DNA of 19,752 nucleotides from an uncultured Kiritimatiellota bacterium. Its GTDB lineage: Bacteria > Verrucomicrobiota > Kiritimatiellia > RFP12 > UBA1067. Below the pieces are notes generated by a model. It was not told where the DNA came from. It saw only the letters and a list, made by a program, of their open reading frames with translations, and searched no databases. Shown here one piece after another: positions 7,825 through 14,593 of the stretch. Made by a program: the position numbers and the translations under genes. Position 1 is the first letter of the stretch, and each line of letters opens with the position of its first letter. The stretch is from NCBI GenBank assembly GCA_934675625.1, contig CAKURH010000070.1:1-19752 (forward strand), in the 5' to 3' direction.

Positions 7825-7933
7825 CGGCCTAAGTTGAAAACATGAGCCTAGGTTGCAAGGTATTATACCAAATTCTTTCCGCCCGCGCCCCTGTCGACTT
7901 TCGACTGAGGCCCAATGCGGCCTAAGTCGAAAG
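7825..7933 (-). promoter_or_regulatory. argF promoter embedded in a four-copy repeat cluster
   Basis: The extended -10 TGGTATAAT lies at 7870-7862 with no good -35. Around it are CGGCCTAAGTTGAAA (7825-7839), a looser GAGCCTAGGTTGCAA (7844-7858), an inverted copy CTTTCGACTGAGGCC (7898-7912) and CGGCCTAAGTCGAAA (7918-7932). The last two form a 15-bp stem with one mismatch and a 6-nt loop (7898-7933). Copies on both sides of the -10 could be operator sites; the known ARG-box sequence is not recognisable. Confidence 0.5.
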
Positions 7934-8094
7934 TGGGCCAGACTTATCTATGCGTTCACCCACTCCTCCGCCCCAACTCCACCACAAGGGTCAGATGCAA
8001 ACGTTCTTAGCGCATGAAAATTTTCCGCATTGAATTCTCATCTTTCGCTATCTGCACGAATCAGCCGATTTACAAGCGTTTTGATGCACACATA

Positions 8095-8130
8095 GGGGGA
8101 CAGACCCCACAAAACGGGGGCCTGTCCCCC
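8095..8130. repeat. REP-like palindrome GGGGGACAG...CTGTCCCCC
   Basis: GGGGGACAGACCCC (8095-8108) and GGGGGCCTGTCCCCC (8116-8130) form a stem of about 14 bp with one mismatch and a 7-nt loop. It resembles dispersed palindromes of the GGGGACAGGC type that are sometimes linked to REP-associated transposases (from memory, not searched). It lies about 115 bp past the beta-helix stop and may also terminate that operon. Confidence 0.65.
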
Positions 8131-8171
8131 ACGAATTCCATCTCGCCCACGAGAGGCGTCGCCGAATCCCG

Positions 8172-8199
8172 CCAACCCTACCACTCGAACCCTACCACT
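8172..8199. repeat. Two tandem 14-bp repeats
   Basis: CCAACCCTACCACT (8172-8185) is followed directly by CGAACCCTACCACT (8186-8199), which differs at one position. No function is evident; it lies in the spacer after the beta-helix gene. Confidence 0.7.
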
Positions 8200-8245
8200 G
8201 GGGGCAGACACTAACGCCACAGATGAAATGAAATCAAGGCCGACA

Positions 8246-9403
8246 TCAGGGAGTCGAGCGACAGGTCTCAGACAGCTTTCGGGCTTCGCCCTTCATGTCG
8301 TGCCCGCCCTGCGCAAAGTTCGCCCGCCAAAGGAGCGTCGTGCCGTCGGCTGCCTCGTACAGCCGCTCGCAACCCGCGCCTCCGTCAAAATTGCAGGAAT
8401 CGACAAGCAGCTGTCCGACCTGATGGACAATCGCCGTCGACTTCCGAAGCCCCATGCGCGGGTTGTTGTAGAATCCGCAACACGAGAGAACCGCATTTCC
8501 GCCGCCAATGCGAAACCCGATCTCCGCCGTGTCCGCATAGCATCCGTCAAGCGTGTGTCCCCACCCCTGAATGTCGAAGGAAATCGAGCCCGCAAGCATC
8601 TCGGGCAATCCCTTCGCCAGCATCTCGCGTTCGACCTCCGGCGTCCATGGACGACGCTTGCTCTCGCCGTAGAGAGTCGACCACGCGCGGAAACTCATCC
8701 CCTTCGGCGGCACCGTGCCGCCCCAGACGTGGCAGCGCGTCAGGCGGTTCGAGGAGCCGCCAATGCGCATGCCGACCGTGTAGTCGATGACAAAGACATC
8801 CGTCAGGTGGCAGTCCGAGACGGCGATGTCGATGCCGACGTTCCCGGCAAGCCCCTTCATCGTGCATTTGGCGTAGACGTTGTTGGCCACCAACTCGTAA
8901 AGGTATCCGCCATTCTTGCGTGAGACCTCCAGCCCGACGCGCTTGCCGTTGTGGAGCGTGATGTTCGCCAACGTGAAATGGTGCGCATTGCTGAGACGCA
9001 GGCAGCTCGCGAGACCGTTGCCGTCGAGGTCACCGCCGCGAATGAAGAGGCCGAGGTTGTCGTAGATGCGCCCGTTGGGCTCAAAGAGCGTCAGCGAGAC
9101 GTAATCGCCGACCGCCGCCCACGTGAGGAGGAAGTCCATTTCCTTTGTCGCGACAAGATGCGCGGCAGGATGCATGTCGAGCGAGCAGCGGTTCGTGATG
9201 ACGAGCGGCGAGGCGATTTCATACTCGCCTTTCGGCACCTCCAGGATGCCGTTTGCCGCCGCGTCGATCGCGCGGCGAAAGCGCGGCGCGTCGTCCCTCT
9301 CGTCCGCGAGGCGAGGAAAATCAGACAGGCGCGCATCCGCCAGCGAAGCCACGGACACCCATGGCGCAAGAGACAGAGCCAAACACAGAACTCGCATTTT
9401 CAT
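8246..9403 (-). CDS. Secreted right-handed beta-helix protein (pectate-lyase-like fold)
   Basis: A 385-residue protein with a signal peptide (MKMRVLCLALSLAPWVSVAS, then a likely cleavage after LADA near residue 23). The mature part begins with a segment typical of pectate-lyase-3-type proteins (DDAPRFRRAIDAAANGILEVPKGEY). It continues with repeated short strands such as NHFTL-like and GLFIRGGDLDGNG turns, consistent with a parallel beta-helix. Such proteins are polysaccharide lyases, glycosidases or carbohydrate-binding proteins; no catalytic residues can be assigned. The reading frame opens at 9433, but I chose the ATG at 9403. It has AAAAGGAAA 6 nt upstream and places the signal peptide at the N terminus. 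It is the last gene of the sugar-acid operon, 20 nt after the transporter, so it probably acts outside the cytoplasm on the polymer supplying the pathway. Confidence 0.8.
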   Translation of the reverse strand: MKMRVLCLALSLAPWVSVASLADARLSDFPRLADERDDAPRFRRAIDAAANGILEVPKGEYEIASPLVITNRCSLDMHPAAHLVATKEMDFLLTWAAVGDYVSLTLFEPNGRIYDNLGLFIRGGDLDGNGLASCLRLSNAHHFTLANITLHNGKRVGLEVSRKNGGYLYELVANNVYAKCTMKGLAGNVGIDIAVSDCHLTDVFVIDYTVGMRIGGSSNRLTRCHVWGGTVPPKGMSFRAWSTLYGESKRRPWTPEVEREMLAKGLPEMLAGSISFDIQGWGHTLDGCYADTAEIGFRIGGGNAVLSCCGFYNNPRMGLRKSTAIVHQVGQLLVDSCNFDGGAGCERLYEAADGTTLLWRANFAQGGHDMKGEARKLSETCRSTP

Positions 9404-9423
9404 GAGTCGTTTCCTTTTGTTGT

Positions 9424-10659
9424 TTATTGCCAATCAGACGTCAAAACCTCTCCGCGCCGGAAGATGCGGCCTGCGAACCTCAGCAGAACGGCACCCACGA
9501 GATAGGCGAGCGCGAGCGTCGCGAGGCCCGTCGACATCGAGCCGTGCGCCTTCGTCCAGCCGAGAACCGTGGGCGAGAGGCAGCCGAAGAGGAACGCGAG
9601 CATCAGGTTGAAGCCCGCCGCCGAGGCGTGGTAGCGCGGCGCGACGACATCGAAGAACGCCGCGAAGTTGTTCGAGTCGTAGACGCCCCGGCAAACGCCG
9701 AAGAGCCCCATCGCGACGCAGCAGCCCACGTAGGTCGTCGCCTGCGCCATCGCGACGATGAACGGCGCGCCGAGCAGGAGGCCGCCGCCAATGAGGGCGA
9801 AGCGGACGGACGGGAACCGCCGGACAAGCCGGTCGCCGAGGCGCGAGCCGACGAGGATGCCGACGGCCGCGCCGAGGTAATGCCAGAGGACGGCGTGAAG
9901 CCCCGCCGAAGCCTTGCCGACGCCGAACGTCTCGGCGAGATAGTTCGGCATCCACGTCTTGAAGCCGACGTCTACGTAGACCTCCATGCCGAGCGCGAGC
10001 GCGATGAGAACGGCGGCGGGCTGCGTAAACATCGCCTTGAGGGCGGCGGCCATCGTCACGCGCGTAGCGGTTTCGGCCAACGCCGGGCGCGTATTGCGCA
10101 AGGCGAACGCGAGGACGCCCGCCCAGACGAGGCCGAGCGCACCGAGCGTCTGGAACGGCAACCGCCAGCCCTCCGCGCCAAGGCCGGCGAACCAGCCCGC
10201 GAGGGCACTGCAACCGATGACACCGCCGTACATGCCGAGTTGCAGGAGCGAGAGAGCCGTCGCCTTGGACTCGGCGTGGAGCTGTGAGATGAGCGAGGTC
10301 GAGGCCGGATAGTAGAACGGCTGGCCAAAGCCGTTGACGATGCCGTAGGTCACGACGAGTGCGCCGATTCCCGTGACAAGACCCGACGTCAGGATGCCCG
10401 CGCAGAAGATCGCAACGCCCGTGACGACCATCCACTTGCGGCTGAAGCGGTCGGCCGCAAAGCCGGCGAACGGAATCGTGAGGCCGTAGACGAGCGTGAA
10501 GACGGTGCTGACGAGCCCCAGCGAGACGTCGCTCGCGCCAAGGGACGCCTGGATCGAGCCGAGGAGCGGGCCGTAGACCTGCCGCGTCCCCTGCTGGAGG
10601 AAGAACGCGACCCACAGCAGGCCCAACGCCGTCCACTTGTAGTTCCGATCCCGATCCAT
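9424..10659 (-). CDS. MFS transporter, probably for a sugar acid
   Basis: A 411-residue integral membrane protein with about 12 hydrophobic segments. The MFS motif between helices 2 and 3 is clear (GFAADRFSRKWMV), and a long loop after helix 6 is rich in charge. It belongs to the major facilitator superfamily, whose members use ion gradients; nearby genes suggest a sugar acid or oligosaccharide product as substrate. Two starts are possible. The ATG at 10674 overlaps the SDR stop as ATGA but lacks a good ribosome site. The ATG at 10659 has GGAGG 5 nt upstream, so I prefer it. The gene is third from the start of the SDR-MFS-beta-helix segment of the operon and is surely cotranscribed with its neighbours. 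Confidence 0.88.
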   Translation of the reverse strand: MDRDRNYKWTALGLLWVAFFLQQGTRQVYGPLLGSIQASLGASDVSLGLVSTVFTLVYGLTIPFAGFAADRFSRKWMVVTGVAIFCAGILTSGLVTGIGALVVTYGIVNGFGQPFYYPASTSLISQLHAESKATALSLLQLGMYGGVIGCSALAGWFAGLGAEGWRLPFQTLGALGLVWAGVLAFALRNTRPALAETATRVTMAAALKAMFTQPAAVLIALALGMEVYVDVGFKTWMPNYLAETFGVGKASAGLHAVLWHYLGAAVGILVGSRLGDRLVRRFPSVRFALIGGGLLLGAPFIVAMAQATTYVGCCVAMGLFGVCRGVYDSNNFAAFFDVVAPRYHASAAGFNLMLAFLFGCLSPTVLGWTKAHGSMSTGLATLALAYLVGAVLLRFAGRIFRRGEVLTSDWQ

Positions 10660-10670
10660 GTCCGCCTCCG

Positions 10671-11435
10671 TCATTCCGAAAAGCCGTATTTCTCGCCCTT
10701 GTCGGACATCAGCCGCGCGCCGCCGTCCATTACGATGTCCGCGCCGGTGATGGACGCGGCCGCCGGCGAATCTAGGAAGAGGACGGCCTGTCCGACCTCC
10801 TTCGGCTGCACCCAGCGGCGCAGGGGAATCTTGTAGTAGGTCGTCTCCTTCTCGTCGAGCCGCGCGGCTTTCGTGTCCGTCCAGCCCGGCGAGATCGAGT
10901 TGCAGCGGATGCCGTACTTCGCCATCTCCAGCGCGATGTGCTGCGCCATCTTGACGAGGCCGGTCTTCATCGAGCCGTAGGCGGACGCGCGCGCGAACCG
11001 GCAGTAGGCGTTGTTGGACGCGATGACGACGATGTTCCCCGCGCTGCCCTGATCCCTCATGCGCCGCGCCGCCTCCTGGCAGCAGAAGTAGGGCGCGCGG
11101 AAATCGACGGCGCAGTTGCGGTCGAAGTCCTCCGGCGTCATGTCGAGAAACGGCGCGAGGAGCGTGATGCCCGCGTTGTTCACGAAGAGGTCGAGGCGGC
11201 CGAAGTCGCGCGCGAAGTCCGCGAAGAGCGCGCGAATCGCCGCGACGTCGGCGAGGTCGGCGCGGTAGACGCGCGCGACGCCGCCTGCCGCACGGATGTC
11301 CGCCGCCGCGCGTTCGGCCCCGTCCGTCGAGCTGTTGCAGTGAAGCCCCACCGCATAGCCGGCCTTCGCCAGCTCCTGCGCGATGGCCTTGCCGATGCCC
11401 GTGCCGGCCCCCGTCACCAATGCCGTCTTCGCCAT
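10671..11435 (-). CDS. Short-chain dehydrogenase/reductase (SDR)
   Basis: A 254-residue NAD(P)-dependent oxidoreductase of the classical SDR family. The Rossmann glycine motif TGAGTGIG is at 8-15, NNAG at 86-89, the catalytic serine is Ser140 (VVIAS), and Tyr153/Lys157 form the YxxxK pair (YGSMK). The C terminus has the family's SISPGWTDT and GADIVMDGG. It probably oxidises a sugar or reduces a keto-sugar acid in the pathway encoded by this operon; the substrate is not readable. The start at 11435 has a near-ideal AGGAGGTGA 5 nt upstream and lies 4 nt after the stop of the DapA-family gene. Confidence 0.92.
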   Translation of the reverse strand: MAKTALVTGAGTGIGKAIAQELAKAGYAVGLHCNSSTDGAERAAADIRAAGGVARVYRADLADVAAIRALFADFARDFGRLDLFVNNAGITLLAPFLDMTPEDFDRNCAVDFRAPYFCCQEAARRMRDQGSAGNIVVIASNNAYCRFARASAYGSMKTGLVKMAQHIALEMAKYGIRCNSISPGWTDTKAARLDEKETTYYKIPLRRWVQPKEVGQAVLFLDSPAAASITGADIVMDGGARLMSDKGEKYGFSE

Positions 11436-11439
11436 GTCG

Positions 11440-12354
11440 TCACCTCCTGAAATGCAGCGCCGTCTGCGCGTAGTATTCCTCGAACAGCCGCTCGAATGCG
11501 GCATCCGTCGAAAAGCCCGGCGCGCGGCAGACGTCCGTCGCGATGATGCCGCGCCGCAGGAGGATCCGCTTCTCGAAGGCGATGATCTCCTCGACGTTCT
11601 GGCGGATGTGGTTCAGAATCGGCAGGAGGGCGTTGTGCGCCGCGATCGCGCCCGCGCGGTCGCCCGCGAAATACCGGTCGTAGACGTCGAGGTAGAGGTC
11701 GTACATCGAGCAGCCCGGCATCGCGCCGACCGCGCCCCGGTCGAACGTCTCGATCATCTGGTAGCCGGCGTTCCCGGCGAAGACGCGAATCCGGTCGCCG
11801 AGGCGTCCGACGAGATTCGAGATGTACTTGCCGGCCGGCTTGCACTCGATCTTGTAGTAGACGACGTTCGGCGCCTCTTCCGACAGGCGCGCGAAGACGT
11901 CCGGCGCAATCGCGACGCCTGTCTGCTCGGGCGCGTACTGCATCATGACGGGCAGGTTCGGCACGGCCCGCGCCACCGTCCGCGCGTGCTCGAAGATGAG
12001 GTCCGCGCCCGGCTTCAGGAAGAACGGCGGCAGCACCATCAGGCAGTCCGCGCCGGCCTTCTCGGCCTCCTGCGCAAAGGCGACGGCGGGCCGCGTCGCG
12101 TGGCGCGTGTCGGAGACGATGACGGGCACGCCGTGCAGATGCGCCTCGTCGATCGTGACGCGCATCATTTCGCGCTGCTCGGCCTCGTCGAGCTTGTAGT
12201 ATTCGCCGGCGATGCCGAAGAGCGTGAGCGCGTGGCAGCCGCCCTGCGCGAGCGTGGCGACGAGGTTGCGGAGCGAGTCGTAGTCGACCGACTCGTCCTT
12301 CGCGAACGGTGCGGCGACAATCGGGCAGATGCCTTTGATGAGATCGAGGGTCAT
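11440..12354 (-). CDS. DapA-family aldolase/dehydratase (2-keto-3-deoxy sugar acid type)
   Basis: A 304-residue TIM-barrel protein of the dihydrodipicolinate synthase/N-acetylneuraminate lyase family. The Schiff-base lysine is Lys168 (VVYYKIE) and the conserved tyrosine is Tyr140 (MMQYAPEQTG). The usual GTTGE loop reads GIAGEYYKL (47-55), so the pair of threonines used by true DapA is missing, which argues against a lysine-biosynthesis role. With a sugar-acid dehydratase just upstream, it most likely cleaves or dehydrates a 2-keto-3-deoxy sugar acid. The same frame stays open far upstream against the dehydratase gene, but that part is a shadow. The ATG at 12354 starts the family's N terminus. 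It lacks a Shine-Dalgarno sequence and follows a CU-rich repeated leader. Confidence 0.9.
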   Translation of the reverse strand: MTLDLIKGICPIVAAPFAKDESVDYDSLRNLVATLAQGGCHALTLFGIAGEYYKLDEAEQREMMRVTIDEAHLHGVPVIVSDTRHATRPAVAFAQEAEKAGADCLMVLPPFFLKPGADLIFEHARTVARAVPNLPVMMQYAPEQTGVAIAPDVFARLSEEAPNVVYYKIECKPAGKYISNLVGRLGDRIRVFAGNAGYQMIETFDRGAVGAMPGCSMYDLYLDVYDRYFAGDRAGAIAAHNALLPILNHIRQNVEEIIAFEKRILLRRGIIATDVCRAPGFSTDAAFERLFEEYYAQTALHFRR

Positions 12355-12425
12355 GGGAAGTTGAGAAGTTGAGAGGGTGAGAAGTTGAGAGGTGGAGGGG
12401 TGGTGAAGTGGAGGGTGTGTGTGGG
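12355..12425 (-). repeat. Intergenic CU-rich (in mRNA) repeat tract
   Basis: On the plus strand GAGAAGTTGAGAGG occurs at 12363-12376 and 12379-12392, and the core AAGTTGAG also at 12358-12365. The remainder is G-rich (GGTGGAGGGGTGG and similar). As mRNA it is a CU-rich, unstructured leader directly before the DapA-family start, which has no Shine-Dalgarno sequence. Confidence 0.75.
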
Positions 12426-14108
12426 TTAGAGGTAGGACAGGTCGCAGCCTTCGTCGGCCTGCAGCACGTTGTCGATGAAGTTGCGGACGAAGCCGCGCGT
12501 GATGTCGGGGTGTTCCTTGGGCTTCACGCCCTTCAGGCGCGCGGCGATCTCCTCGTCCGAAACGTTGAGCCGGATGAGGTTCCGCTCCACGTCGAGCGTG
12601 ATCGTGTCGCCGTCGCGCACGGCGGCGAGCGGCCCGCCCACGGCGCTTTCGGGCGCGACGTGCAGGACGACCGTGCCGAACGCGCCGCCCGACATGCGCG
12701 CGTCGGTGATGCGCACGTAGTCGTGGATGCCGCGCCGCGAGAGCTTCGGCGGAATCGGCAGGTAGTTGCCGAACTCCGGCATGCCCGGCGCGCCCTTCGG
12801 GCCGTAGCCGCGCAGGACGATCACCTTGTTCTCGTCCATGTCCGAGTTCTCGTCCAGGAGGTATCTCTCGGCGGCGGCCAAGTCGTCGAAGACGCGCGCC
12901 TCGCCCGTGTGCGACAGGAGGTTCGGCGAGGCGGCCGAACGCTTGATCACCGCGCCGTGCGGCGCGAGATTGCCCTTCAGGACGGCGATGCCGCCCGTCG
13001 GGCGGAACGGACTGTCGAGCGGACGAATCGTCTCGCGGTCGTAGGCGAAATCGACGTCGGCGAGGTTCTCGGCGACCGTCTTTCCGCTCACCGTCGGGCA
13101 GTCGCCGTCCAGAAGCGGCAGCAGCTCCTTCATGAGCGCCGGCACGCCGCCCGCGTTGCGGAACTCCACGCCGACCGTGCCCTTGCCGTGCGGCTTCACG
13201 TTCACGAGCAGCGGCGTCGTGCGGCTGAGCGCGTCGAACTCCATGAGGTCGAGCGGAATCCCCGCGCGGCGGCAGATCGCCTTCAGGTGGATGAGGAGGT
13301 TCGTCGAGCCGCCCGCCGCCATCAGGACGCGGATCGCGTTCGTGACGGAGCGCTTCATGATGATGTCGGACGGCTTCACGTTTTCCTCGACGAGCTTCAC
13401 GATGCGGCGGCCCGTCATCTCGGAGAGCCGCAACTTCTCCGACGAGACGGCGAGCGACGAGGCCGAATAGGGGAGCGCAAGGCCGAGGGCCTCGACGACC
13501 GTCTGGCAGGTGTTCGCCGTCCCCATGATCGGGCACGCGCCGACCGAGCCGTAGAGGCAGCCCTCGCGCTTCGAGACGTCCGCGAGCGACATCTCGCCCG
13601 ACGTGTACTTCTCCCAGAGCCTGAAGCTGTCCGTCCCGCACGCGAGGGATTCGCCCCGGAAGCTGCCGGGGAGCATCGGCCCGCCGGGGAGGTAGATCGT
13701 CGGCTTGTTCGCCGAGACGGCCGCCATCACCTGCGCGGGCACGTTCTTGTCGCACGAGCCCATGAGGACGATGCCGTCGAACGGCTGGCGGGCGATCAGC
13801 TCTTCCGTCGTCATCGAGAGGAGGTTGCGGTAGACCATCGAGGAGATGTCGAAGAACACCTCGCAGATGGACATCGTGTTCATCTCCAGCGGAAAGCCGC
13901 CCGCCGCCCACACGCCGCGCTTGACGGCCTCGGCGAGCTGGCGGAAGTTGTAGTGGCCGGGGTTCGTCTCGCTCCACGTGTTGACGATGCCGATGAGCGG
14001 CTTCTCGATGTCCGCGTCGGTGTAGCCCATCGTCTTCAGCAAGGCGTTGCGCAGCAGTCCCTGACGGGTGCCGCGCTTCTTCCAGTTCTGAAAAGAGTTG
14101 TTGTCCAT
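12426..14108 (-). CDS. IlvD/Edd-family dehydratase, sugar-acid type
   Basis: A 560-residue iron-sulphur dehydratase. GSCDKNVPA (117-125), ACPIMGTANT (191-200), ARMSGGAFGT and the C-terminal VLQADEGCDL place it with sugar-acid dehydratases such as L-arabinonate dehydratase, rather than with valine-pathway IlvD. It would remove water from an aldonic acid to give a 2-keto-3-deoxy acid, feeding the DapA-family enzyme downstream. Likely cluster ligands are Cys119, Cys192 and Cys82. The Cys expected in the NPCH motif is Gly51 (NPGH). The frame opens at 14183, but I chose the ATG at 14108. It has GGGAG 8 nt upstream, and the promoter -10 lies at 14139-14134, which excludes longer starts. It is the first gene of the five-gene operon. 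Confidence 0.93.
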   Translation of the reverse strand: MDNNSFQNWKKRGTRQGLLRNALLKTMGYTDADIEKPLIGIVNTWSETNPGHYNFRQLAEAVKRGVWAAGGFPLEMNTMSICEVFFDISSMVYRNLLSMTTEELIARQPFDGIVLMGSCDKNVPAQVMAAVSANKPTIYLPGGPMLPGSFRGESLACGTDSFRLWEKYTSGEMSLADVSKREGCLYGSVGACPIMGTANTCQTVVEALGLALPYSASSLAVSSEKLRLSEMTGRRIVKLVEENVKPSDIIMKRSVTNAIRVLMAAGGSTNLLIHLKAICRRAGIPLDLMEFDALSRTTPLLVNVKPHGKGTVGVEFRNAGGVPALMKELLPLLDGDCPTVSGKTVAENLADVDFAYDRETIRPLDSPFRPTGGIAVLKGNLAPHGAVIKRSAASPNLLSHTGEARVFDDLAAAERYLLDENSDMDENKVIVLRGYGPKGAPGMPEFGNYLPIPPKLSRRGIHDYVRITDARMSGGAFGTVVLHVAPESAVGGPLAAVRDGDTITLDVERNLIRLNVSDEEIAARLKGVKPKEHPDITRGFVRNFIDNVLQADEGCDLSYL

Positions 14109-14133
14109 GCTTCGTCTCCCAGTTTCGGCGGAA

Positions 14134-14142
14134 ATTATACCA
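14134..14142 (-). promoter_or_regulatory. Extended -10 promoter of the sugar-acid operon
   Basis: Minus-strand TGGTATAAT (14142-14134) is a perfect extended -10. Predicted start is near 14127, about 19 nt before the ATG at 14108. No convincing -35 was seen at 16-18 bp. Confidence 0.75.
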
Positions 14143-14593
14143 TTTATTTTCGACGAATACATCTGTTTCTTGGCAAGAATCAATCAGATTGCGAGCAAAG
14201 ACGGTAAAATCTTCTCTGTGCCCCCTTTGTGCCAGCGGCGAAGCCGCGCCTTGCGGCGAGAGAAACGACGTTTCGAGGCGACTGAAGGATGCTTCAAAGG
14301 GATTTGAGCGGCTCTTCGTTTTTCAAGCCTTAGCCGCAAAGAGGGCACAGGGAGGGCGCAGAGAAACAGTCTTGTGTCCTCCTATGAGAACAAAAGCCAA
14401 TAGGCAGAATCGCCCTGGCGATTTCCGCCAAGCTGTTTCGGTCTGGAATGCGGCCCTGGCCTTGGCGTCGCCTCCTTTCCCTGAAATCGTGAGTCCGTCT
14501 GCCCGGATTCGCCTGACGCGGCCGCGCGCATCCCGAGCGGCTCCTCCTTCGCCTTCCCGAACCTGTCGACGTCCCGACCGTCCGCCGCGTCTG
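14143..14593. other. Non-coding spacer with dispersed repeats
   Basis: About 450 bp with no supported gene. A repeat copy (14211-14239) and a related copy in opposite orientation (14332-14365: AGCCGCAAAG, GGGCACAGGG, AGGGCGCAGAG) face each other across about 90 bp. Small hairpins GCGGC-gaa-GCCGC (14235-14247) and AATCGCC-ct-GGCGATT (14408-14423) also occur. The repeats resemble those at 19526-19631 and 19715-19743. Confidence 0.6.

Larger units (their letters stand above)
7934..8245. other. Non-coding spacer between argF and the beta-helix gene
   Basis: About 310 bp with lower GC than its neighbours and no convincing gene; the short ORFs here have no recognisable content. It holds the palindrome at 8095-8130 and the tandem repeat at 8172-8199, annotated separately. 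Confidence 0.6.

Noticed and set aside
8014..8220. Short ORFs on both strands in the argF/beta-helix spacer
   Set aside because: They read through the palindrome and tandem repeat and lack ribosome sites.
12355..13977. Long frame that would fuse a 500-residue extension to the DapA-family protein
   Set aside because: The extension overlaps the dehydratase gene in another frame and crosses the repeat tract; the DapA-family domain starts cleanly at 12354.
12408..14207. 599-codon plus-strand open frame over the dehydratase
   Set aside because: Antisense shadow; the dehydratase has all family motifs and a promoter.
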